Below, one piece after another: positions 1-9,145 of a stretch of 64,000 nucleotides of DNA; the stretch's first letter is position 1; each line of letters starts with the position of its first letter. The stretch is from Gordionus sp. m RMFG-2023. Lineage: Eukaryota; Nematomorpha; Gordioida; Chordodea; Parachordodidae. Position numbers and translations under genes: made by a program. The notes under the pieces are model-generated. The model was not told the DNA's origin, searched no databases, and worked only from the letters and a program-made list of their open reading frames with translations. The stretch covers positions 40,587,366 to 40,651,365 of the forward strand of contig NC_088777.1 of NCBI RefSeq assembly GCF_954871325.1, given 5' to 3'.

Positions 1-1076
1 AAATATTATCAAGAAATAAGGTATATATATATATCTTATATTAAATACAAATTTGATTACACAAAAATAAAAAGTATCAAAATTTACAAAAATATTTTTA
101 AAAAAAGCAAAGTTACAAGCTAAAATAATCGTAAGTTTTCATCAACATATTATATAAGGTTATATTCAAATAATGCCAATTAAAGTTAATACAAATTTAA
201 ATATAAAAAATTAATTCCATTATTTAACATTCTCCCTCTTCTGAGATGTGAGAGCTTGTTGTTTAAATGGTTAGTTATTTTGGTTGTTCAAGTGTTGCAT
301 AAGTCAATGTAATCGTTGGCTCGTCTGCATCACATTTGATTTCTAATGTTGGTTTATCCACATCGTTAGCTTTATATTCATATCGTAAGTTGCCTTCTTC
401 AATCATGATTTTGTCATATAAGCTTGGTGGATATAGAATATTTTGTAAATCATAATTGGTTTCACTACATAGAATTCATAGCCTATTGCCTAATTTCCAT
501 ATTGGTTCTTGGTCATCACATTGAGTTACATATTGGTTATTGGTCATCACATAGTTACATATTGGTCATCATATTGTTACTTATTTAAATTTTATTTAAT
601 AAATGGAGTAGAATTACTTTTAAAATCATATCAACATTATCTATATTGACCATATGTTTTATTAATTTATCTCTAATTTAAATTTAAGAATTTTTTTTCC
701 CAGGTAAAGATGACCTGAGAAATTTTTTCTCTCCAAATATGGTTTTCCAATCATCACCCAAGGTACCATGTTAATATGGTGCCAAAATGTTAACAAAAAA
801 AAGTATTTCGTTTATTGAGTTTATTATATTTGTACATAAATCTAAAAAAAAATAAAAACTATTATCAAAAAATAAGGTATATATGTCTTTCATATTAAAT
901 ACAAATTTGATTAAACAAAAATAAAAAGTAACAAAATATATTACAAAAATATTTTAAACAAAAGCAAGGTTACCTAAAAATAATCGTAAGTTTTCATCAA
1001 CATATTAAATAAGGTTATATTCAAATAATACATCAATACAAATTTAAATATAAAAAATAAATTCCATTATTTAACA
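1..1076 (-). mobile_element. Short LTR element (two LTRs, ~560 bp internal), fossil
   Basis: Positions 1-229 (cut by the window edge) and 788-1076 are diverged direct copies of one sequence beginning TGTTA and ending TAACA on the minus strand, as LTRs do. On the minus strand a purine-rich stretch (AAGAGGGAGAA) lies directly before the 1-229 copy, as a polypurine tract would, so 788-1076 is the 5' LTR and 1-229 the 3' LTR. The internal part, 230-787, is too short to encode a polyprotein and shows only a scrap of coding-like sequence. The TGTTA/TAACA ends suggest the Copia group, but the family is inferred. The LTRs differ by substitutions and small indels, so the copy is not recent. It is broken and non-autonomous. 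Confidence 0.6.
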
Positions 1077-1880
1077 ATTATAAAGAATTGATTACAAAAT
1101 ATTAGGTAAGATGCCACTTTTACAGACATATTTGACCATATTGAATATATTACAGTTAATATTTTAATAAACTTTACTAATCAATGCTTTTGATAATTAA
1201 TATAAGCAACAATTTGCATAAATCTTTAACCCATCTATTTATTTTGAATAAAAAAATATTAAAAATTATTCATCATATTATTGATCAAACAATGAATGTA
1301 ATCTTTATTAGATATCTTTTTTTCCTTCACTTTTTTTGACTAATAATACGAGTATATTTTTAATATTATTACAACCTACTAGTATTTTAAAACATATTAT
1401 ACCAACTAGAGGTGGTGCGAGAATAATATATATCTTAATTGCTTTCATCATATCACTCTGGTCCTAATTTTCTAGTCACTAAAGATTCATTTCTAACATG
1501 GCATCCTTACCGTATAAATAACTCATGGTTTCAATATATTTGCATAATTATTTCTTCTAAAGATTTTTAGTGTTTTATTTTATCAATTTATCTAAATAAC
1601 TATAGGGTTTTCATTTTCTTTGTTGGCATTATCTTTATCTAGCTATTATTCGATAATAAATATCAATATTATTAATTATAATGTACAGAAATTATAGTAT
1701 CATCAAAAGAATCAATAGACATTTTTTACCCATTATTTATATCATTAAGGGGTTAGCAATTTCATTAAGGTTTGATGTAGCCTATTAAAATATATCAATT
1801 ATATATACAAATATAAAATAATACTGTTCCCAGATGTCAATTTTCAGATTCCTAAAATAAAAAACTATTTTATATTTTTG
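1077..1880. other. No gene seen (AT-rich)
   Basis: AT-rich sequence without a convincing open frame, terminal inverted repeat or tandem structure. Both strands are dense in stops. Confidence 0.5.
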
Positions 1881-2240
1881 TCTTTTAATATTTTACATTT
1901 GTCTGTGTCAATTTAAAACTTGCCTCAGAATATTTGGTAATATCATCAATATTTTCTTTTAACCATATATATTGTTCAACATATATTAAATCCTTATTTT
2001 CTATCTTTAGAAATTAATTATAATATAATTTTATATTTTTACCGATTTTGTTGAATGAAAGAATATAATTTATTAAATTTAGCCTTTACAGATAAAAATT
2101 TCTTTTCACTTGATCATAATTCAAGTTATGTTTTTCCTATTTCCTCCCAAATTTTCATATTCTACAGAATATCTAATTTTAAGTCATTTTTGCACTAGAG
2201 GTTCCTGTGCACTCTTATGCTTTCCATTAAATTATATTCT
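1880..2240 (-). mobile_element. Copia-like pol scrap (RNase H end), fossil
   Basis: Read on the minus strand, this stretch resembles the end of Copia-type pol, with an EYN.LMESIR-like block followed by a block ending in EN(I)DDITK, a position where Copia RNase H domains have EN.ADI.TK. It is old and broken in many places. It lies in the same orientation as the LTR pair to its left but is outside it, so a separate, older insertion is more likely. The match is by eye only. Confidence 0.35.
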
Positions 2241-2532
2241 GACACTAAAAAATATAAATATAAAAAGGCTATAATCGTTTGGGTTAGTAAATTTATAAAA
2301 ATTAACAGGATTAAAAATTTTACTTACTAATTTTTTTATAAAAATTTCACAAATTAATAAATTTTGAACAAATTTTTATCCGAATTTATTTTTTTTTATT
2401 ATTTTTAAAAAAAATATATTTTTATAAATACCGAAAAATGAAATAGGACACTATTTTGTTTTATTTTTTATAAATATAGGGAAAATTATTTAGTGTTGGC
2501 AATTAAATATTTATAATAAAAACAAATAAATC

Positions 2533-2691
2533 TATGGTCTTATTGGTTTTGTTCTTTCCGCTTTGGCTCTTTTGACTTGATTAGGTTTTTTGATCCTAAA
2601 GGTTTCAGTATAGTTCCACATGTTGATGTTATTAGTTTTCCATTACTATTTTCTTTTAGTATTTTCAACAGAATTGCTTTATATTCAGCAT
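2533..2691 (-). other. Exon-like open stretch, unknown
   Basis: About 50 codons open on the minus strand, beginning MNAEYKAILLKILKENSN and ending in a Lys/Glu-rich tail (KSKEPKRKEQNQ) before a stop. The composition is more protein-like than its surroundings. I see no clear splice acceptor and recognise no family. It could be a terminal exon, a transposon scrap or chance. Confidence 0.2.
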
Positions 2692-3146
2692 TCATTAAAA
2701 ATAGCGTATGTTATTTTTTTTTCTTCAAAATTATTATTTTATTTATTTAGATTTTTTCGATTTTGGACACAGCCTTAAAATATTTTTCTTTTTTAAAAGT
2801 AATAATTAATGTTTAATAATTGTAATTATATTATTGAAAATTAATTAATTAAGATTATCGGAGTTGCATGAAATAGTATATACCTATATCTATATACTAT
2901 TCAGAGGTATCTGTATCTTCTTATAGATACTTTTGAGATACATTTTGATATACTTTTATTTAACGCTTTTTTTTATCTAAAGAATAAAAATATTTAAGTA
3001 TTTTATCTCATATATATATAAGCATATAATTTAAATAAATATATATATATTATAACAATATTAAGACTAATATATATAATATTAAAACATATATATCAGA
3101 AAAGATATAAATATTATTTTTTTCTAAATTTATATCTACAAGATTG

Positions 3147-3276
3147 TGAAGGATATTTTTATCATGCAAAGGAATTTATAAATCCTTGCTTAGCTATGAC
3201 GCCCATTAATGATAACAATACCATAGTTGCTCAAAATTATTTTAAGCAAATTGAACAAATTATAAGTTTAATGTAA
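3147..3276 (+). other. Orphan terminal-exon-like ORF, unknown
   Basis: After a plausible acceptor (ATCTACAAG) an open frame of about 43 codons reads CEGYFYHAKEFINPC and later NYFKQIEQIISLM before a TAA stop. In sequence this AT-rich that looks like a real 3' exon. No upstream exon was found, because the preceding ~130 bp are TA-repeat. The family is not recognised. It ends just before a hAT remnant, so it may be a gene fragment moved or cut by transposition. Confidence 0.25.
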
Positions 3277-3289
3277 ATTTTTTTTTTAA

Positions 3290-3510
3290 ATTTTAAATCT
3301 ATTTTTGATTTCGATTGAAAAAATTTATTAAAAAATTTAAATCTATCAATAACTTTTATAATTCGGTACTTGATCATTTTACACAAAAACTAAGATGAAT
3401 TCTACTTATTTATATATTTTTTAATTTTTATATGGTTTAACGAAATAATAAAAAAAATGATTGCTTCTCTAGTAGTAAACTTGACGCTTCGTCACTGGTT
3501 TACATAGAGC
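3290..3510 (+). mobile_element. 3' end of a ZMYM1-like hAT element
   Basis: This stretch is a diverged copy of 49741-49955, the tail of the hAT element at 47.9-49.95 kb. Both share the end of the transposase (TTTGATTTCGATTGAAAA), a TACTTGATCATTTTAC block and the closing TAGTAGTAAACTTGA(C)..TTCGTCACTGG. Only the last ~220 bp are present, so this is a truncated remnant. Confidence 0.6.
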
Positions 3511-3915
3511 TAAGTTGGCATCAAAATATTTTTTCAAACACGAATGTATTAAATATCAACTCCAGAGAAACCGCAAATGGACTTCTGTGCACTACTTTAA
3601 GTCTTTTGTGAAAATGCACAAAAGCATCATAAATATTGCTAACTTGATTTTGAATCATTGCATTTTAGAATTTAGTTCTTGGTAATTGTTTTAATATATG
3701 TAAATAGAAATGAAGAATAACTAATTTTTGAATTGAGTCATTGTATGAATTTATAAAGAATTATGATTTTTTTTCTAAATATAAATTTCGATATTCATAT
3801 AAAGAATAAAACACATGCTATCATTGATTTAAAAAAATAAAATAATTTTTTACAATTAAATTTTTTTAATTTTAATTAATTACTAATTAGTTAGTCGAAT
3901 ATTATAATATAAAGT

Positions 3916-4230
3916 GTTGGGGAGGGAGGACCTTATTTAAAATCCAGTTTTTTTATTATGGCGGTCCTGGGGAAGGGGGGGGGGTAGTTTTTGATGAGGT
4001 TCCTAATAAATTATTGAAGACCTTTGAGATCACGTATTACTTTGTCTAAAAAATTAATTAAATAATAGTTTCAATAACTTTTTTTAATGAAATTGTCATT
4101 ATTTTAAAAAATTATTACATTTTACTTATTTTTTTACAAATTATCGTTTCAAATGTAAGAGAAAATTTTTTGAGTTTAAAATAATACACAAGAACAGGAA
4201 AAATTTAGAGTGGACCCCCCCCCCCCCAAC
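3916..4230. mobile_element. Small MITE-like repeat with G-run/C-run ends
   Basis: The left edge reads GTTGGGGAGGGAGGACC and the right edge is its near reverse complement (GTGGACC followed by a run of C and AACC). The result is a ~315-bp AT-rich body between G-rich and C-rich ends. An internal G-run lies at about 3975-3986. No target duplication is obvious, so the class is unknown. Confidence 0.4.
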
Positions 4231-4680
4231 CATGAGTACATCAATGTATTCTTAGCTTGTTTATTATAAAGTATGTATATAAATGAAAACAATTTAGAAG
4301 GCTAAATAATTGAATTTATTATAAAATTCTAAAAAATATCTTCTATCTTAAAAAAATAATGGAAAAACATAGAAAAAGAGAGAACGTTTTTTCAAAGCAA
4401 TTTTTGTGGCATGTTTTCTTCTGCCATTTTTTTTATTTCCAAATTATGGATAATTATTGAGATTTTATATACATAAAAATTATAAAATAGACGTATTATA
4501 ATTTAGGTGATATTAATGTCAATCTATGAAGAATCTCTTATAAAATGAAAAATATATAATTAGTAAACGATTACGAAAAAAAAATCATAATAACAAAAGA
4601 CAATATTGAGGCATAGATCATAAAATAATGTAACAAAATAAATAAAAGCGAAAGCAGCAAAATTATTCAAAACCTTCTTC
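4231..4680. other. No gene seen (AT-rich)
   Basis: AT-rich, stop-dense sequence between a MITE-like repeat and a LINE remnant. No open frame, hairpin or tandem repeat of note. Confidence 0.5.
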
Positions 4681-4687
4681 ACCTAAT

Positions 4688-4946
4688 CATCAGGAGAGAT
4701 CGAATTAATAAAACAAACATAATTAACCTTAAGAATGGCTATTGCGATCCTCTGCCCTAAGTAAAAACCTTCGCGAATCTCCCCAGAAATTTTTCTGATT
4801 TGGCGGCCGAAAAAAGTTTTTAGCCAAACATATGTAGTTAAGGTGGAGCAAATGATGGGTAAGAATATGTAATTTGAGGAATCAGCGCTGTATTTGTCGA
4901 TCTTAAAATTTTGAGCTCTGTTCAGAGCGTCCTTGTTAAAATTAAA
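4688..4946 (-). mobile_element. LINE remnant, C-terminal end (restriction-like-endonuclease type)
   Basis: About 85 codons are open on the minus strand, containing NYIFLPIICSTL, then GRQIRKISGEIREGFYLGQR. The same layout recurs at 45.3-45.5 kb, with FVPV followed by DPKEGFYLRQRIS. It is the usual C-terminus of a widespread LINE family whose preceding region has a CCHC motif and an RPD...D nuclease motif. Here only the tail survives. At first it looked like a host exon; the second copy in the window argues against that. Confidence 0.55.
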
Positions 4947-5028
4947 GGGGAGTTAGTGTCCAGACTGTAGCGTGATTAATTAACTCCCCTTATCACATAA
5001 CTCTGAGTTAAGTAATAACTATGATAGA

Positions 5029-5070
5029 TTAACTCCCCCTTTGATAAATAGTGTTAAGGAGGGAGTTAAT
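5029..5070. repeat. Short hairpin (TTAACTCCC / GGGAGTTAA)
   Basis: TTAACTCCCC at 5029 faces GGGAGTTAA at 5061-5069 across ~20 bp. A further ATTAACTCCCC copy lies at about 4979. The motif lies just upstream of the integrase/OTU relic and could be part of that element's end, but no matching right end was found. Confidence 0.3.
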
Positions 5071-5299
5071 TAGTAACAAAGATATTATTTACAATGTAAA
5101 TTGATAGGGAGAGTTATATGATCATGCAGTTTTTTTTAATATTGCTGAAATTCTTGTAAATTTGATTTTCGAATTTAAATTTTGAATCGAATTATAATTT
5201 TTTTTATCTACTTGGTGAAATTAAACATCCTTTTTAAAAGGTAACTTGTTCACGTAAAAAGTAAAATATTTTATTATTTTAATATAAAAATATTAAATA

Positions 5300-8200
5300 G
5301 TGAATCACGATGTTATCAATGATATTTATAATTACCTAAAATGCAAAATTTACCCAAACTCCTATGTCGGCGATCATGGCTTAAAAAGAAACCTTAGTGT
5401 CAAATGTGCCAAGTTTTTCTTAGAGAATGACAAATTATACCATAACCTTCATAATGCTCAAGTTATCTCACTCTATAGCGAAAAACAAAAATTTTTAGTA
5501 TCATTCCATGGAGGATGTGAGACAGAAATGTCATTAACAGGTCACTTTGGAATCAAAAAGACATATGATAAACTAGTTAAAAGGTATATTTACTACTCAA
5601 TTTAAAATTCTCTTTCAATTAACAGAATATTGTTTTAAAATATTGCTTAAATTTAGCCTGATATCACCCAAAAAGCTTGCAACACTTTTAAAATATACTT
5701 TAATATAATCAGGTAAATATTGCTCTTATAAGCTAGGATACAGTACTCAATTTAAAATTTTCTTTCAATTAATAGAATATTGCTTAAATTTAGCCTGATA
5801 TCACCCAAAAAGCTTGCAAAACTTTTAAAATGTACTTTAACATAATCAGGTAAATATTGCTCTTATAAGCTAGGATACAGTACTCAATTTAAAATTCTCT
5901 TTCAATTAATAGAATATTGTTTTAAAATATTTCTTAAATTTAGCCTGATATCACCCAAAAAGCTTGCAACACTTTTAAAATATACTTTAATATAATCAGG
6001 TAAATATTGCTCTTATAAGCTAGGATACAGTACTCAATTTAAAATTCTCTTTCAATTAATAGAATATTGCTTAAATTTAGCCTGATATCACCCAAAAAGC
6101 TTGCAAAACTTTTAAAATGTACTTTAACATAATCAGGTAAATATTGCTCTTATAAGCTAGGATACAGTACTAAATTTAAAATTCTCTTTCAATTAATAGA
6201 ATATTGTTTTAAAATATTGCTTAAATTTAGCCTGATATCACCCAAAAAGCTTGCAACACTTTTAAAATGTACTTTAACATAATCAGGTAAATATTGCTCT
6301 TATAAGCTAGGATACAGTACTCAATTTAAAATTCTCTTTCAATTAATAGAATATTGTTTTAAAATATTGCTTAAATTTAGCCTGATATCACTCAAAAAGC
6401 TTGCAATACTTTTAAAATGTACTTTAATATAATCAGGTAAATATTGCTCTTATAAGCTAGGATACAGTACTCAATTTAAAATTCTCTTTCAATTAATAGA
6501 ATATTGTTTTAAAATATTGCTAAAATTTAGTCTGATATCACCCAAAAAGCTTGTAACACTTTTAAAATGTACTTTAACATAATCTTACCATCCTCAGGCT
6601 AATGGCATGGTAGAGCGAGCCAATCGTACTCTTCAAAATTCCATTTTGAAGTGTACAAAAGGCAATCAGAAAGATTGGCCTGGAGTTCTACCTGGTATTG
6701 TATTTGCCTACAATACATCAAGGCATGAATCCTCAAAATTTACGCCATATGAGATGATGTATGGCAGGAAAGCTTTACTGCCCTGTGAGGTATGATATAT
6801 ATATCATTATTTGTATAAAATTATTATACGTAATAAATTTTTATTATTTAAGGATGATAGAGAACCAGAAACAGATCTTGACGATCTTTCTGATACAGAT
6901 TATGACTGCAATTTCCAAAGAAGGGCAGACAATATGAAAGGCATATTCAAGACTGCAACAAAAAATATTATAAAGGCTCAGCTTAAGCAGCAACGAGATT
7001 ATAAAACTCGTAATGCTGCTAAGAATGCACTTTATCACATAAATGATAAAGTGCTTGTATGGAATAATCGTCGGGCTGAGAGGAAAGGAGGGAAAATGTT
7101 GCAGCCTTGGGTAGGTCCTTATACAATTGTTAAAATTGTTAATAGTAAATTTATTATTTTTAACAAAATATTTATACATATTTAGGCAATGTAGAATTAT
7201 CCTCTTCAATAGGAAAAATTTTACATACTAAGGCTAATATAAGTAATTTAAAGCACTATATAGAGGGTAACAAAGGTATTATTTTTTAAATATATGAATA
7301 TAACTTTTTTTAATGGTAAAGATACAGTCAAAAATATTGCACATTGTGAAACTATAGAGGGTGTTCAAGATCAAGGTAATATCAGTTTATTCATAAAATA
7401 ATATTGAACAAATAATTAAGTTTGTAGGCTTCTTAAAACTTTAGTTGGAGAAGGAGAAGGTAAACAAATGCATTTGGGAAAAAGGAAAATATATTTTTAA
7501 TTATTATATTTTCATTAGAAGAAGCACTATTTGAAGAAATGTCCTGTGGAATAAAAGTTTCAGGAGAAAGTTTTATTTTTTAAAAATTGGAATAATTATA
7601 TTTTTGATAAATCTAAAATTCTAGGGTTGGAATTTAGAAAGGAGGATACTAAAATAAAACGTGTCAAGAGAAAGGGTATAATATATAAAATTATTTAATA
7701 TATTTTTTTGGATATAGATACTTTTGGTGAAGATCCAATAATAGCTATTAAAAGTATAGTGAGAGAGGAAGGATATATAGGTGTACAACATCAGGGTAGT
7801 GATATTTTTTAAAAATATGTTATTATTTAATTATCAAATTTAGATGACCAAATTATTGTGGAAGCAATAATACCAAAGAAAATTGGTGAACTTTTTCTGC
7901 CCACAACAAGGAACTCGAAGGTATATCACTCTAAACGGTTCAATTTCAAAGTAATTGGACGTTATCCCAAGATAAAATGTGGTATATTAAAAGAGATTTT
8001 CACAACCGATCATATTGTGGGTGATGGGAACTGTTTTTTTTAGGTTAGAATCTATATATAATATTTAAATTATTTACCTATTTATAGGTGTATAAGTCAA
8101 GAGATATCAAATAGCCAGGAAAATTATAATTACCTTAGGGAGGAATGCATTCTTTTTATGAGGAGCGAAGATTTCAAATTGGAAATGGGAAAATTTATAG

Positions 8201-8440
8201 GATATCCTGTAGAGGAATACCTAGTTAACAGAAATGTTATGGGAAACGGTGTCTGGGCAACAGAGGTAGAAATATTATCTATGGCCACATTGTTACAGAC
8301 AAATATATTAATCTATACCCAATATAAATGGGCTTATTATTCGCCCATGAAATTTTTTAATAATATTAAAATATTTAAAGAAAATATTTATTTATGCAAT
8401 GTAAATAACAATCATTTTGTTAGAATTATATCAATGTGAT
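5300..8440 (+). mobile_element. Ginger/gypsy-type integrase plus OTU protease relic
   Basis: In order on the plus strand: an integrase zinc-binding region (5300-5600, ending GHFGIKKTYDKLVKR); a tandem array (5600-6585); the distal integrase core (6590-6795, HPQANGMVERANRTLQ); a C-terminal integrase domain (6855-7150, RAERKGGKM..WVGPYTI); acidic linker segments; and an OTU cysteine-protease domain (about 7858-8438) with the DGNC nucleophile block and the NNNHF histidine block. The pieces are separated by short introns, as this family uses. Ginger1 DNA transposons and GIN-like host genes carry this integrase, and some carry an OTU domain. No terminal inverted repeats were recognised. The copy is broken, at least at the array and probably at a few other places. 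The OTU part is the best preserved. Confidence 0.6.
5600..6585. repeat. ~150-bp tandem array with long/short unit alternation
   Basis: About 6.5 head-to-tail units, each ending TAAGCTAGGATACAG, lie inside the integrase relic. Full units are ~150 bp. Others are ~137 bp and lack a TTTTAAAATATTG-type segment. The order is long, short, long, short, then long units. The short units also share their own variants (TGCAAAACTTTT rather than TGCAACACTTTT), so the array grew first as a two-unit block. It starts where an intron would begin, right after the zinc-binding domain. Confidence 0.9.
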
Positions 8441-8459
8441 TATCTGTTCTAATATTTTT

Positions 8460-9010
8460 ATTCCATTATATTTATTGCAATTTAGTTGAAAGATGATAAT
8501 CGGTAAGTATCTTTTTGTTAAATTTTATTGTACTCATATTTTTATTAATTGTATATTTTATAAAAAGTACAATAGTTTGACATCCTTTTTATAAGTTTAA
8601 TTCTATTCAATTGCAAATTTAAATTATATTTATTGCATTTTATATTTTTTTATATTAATTCCAATTTAGTTGAAAGTTGATAATTGGTAAGTATCTTTTT
8701 GTTAAATGTCATTGTACTCTATATTTTTATTAATAGTTATTTTTATAGTACAATAGTTTGACATCGTTTTTATAAGTTGAAATCTATTCAATTGCAAATT
8801 TAAATTATATTTATTGCATTATATATATTTTTTAATACTTCATATTTTTCTTAAATGTTATTCAATTGCGAATTTATACAATATATTTATTGCATTATAT
8901 TTTTTATTAATAGTTTTTTTTGATGAGTTAAGTCCTATTCAATTGCTAATTTATATTATATAGCTTTTTATATTTTTTATTAATAGATATTTTTATAAAA
9001 AGTACGATAT
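8460..9010. repeat. Diverged ~180-bp tandem repeat
   Basis: Two clear units (about 8478-8660 and 8661-8835) and a decayed third share AATTTAGTTGAAAG, GGTAAGTATCTTTTTG, TACAATAGTTTGACATC and CTATTCAATTGCAAATTT in the same order. It follows directly after the OTU domain and may be the 3' non-coding part of that element, duplicated. Confidence 0.7.
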
Positions 9011-9145
9011 TGAATCATTTGATCAATGATATGTAATTTATGTTTAAATATGAATAAATTAACCTACCATGTGTATATAGATTTCAATCAAACTTTTTAA
9101 AAATTAAGCTATGACGTTTTCGAAGTTAAATTATTTATAGGTATA

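Noticed and set aside
4688-4946. A host exon resembling the MARCH6 C-terminus (YLxGQR motif)
   Set aside because: The same layout recurs at 45.3 kb right after an RPD...D nuclease motif, so it is better explained as a LINE tail.
6844-7209. Minus-strand ORF opposite the integrase C-terminal domain
   Set aside because: A shadow of the plus-strand domain, with hydrophobic, unstructured content.
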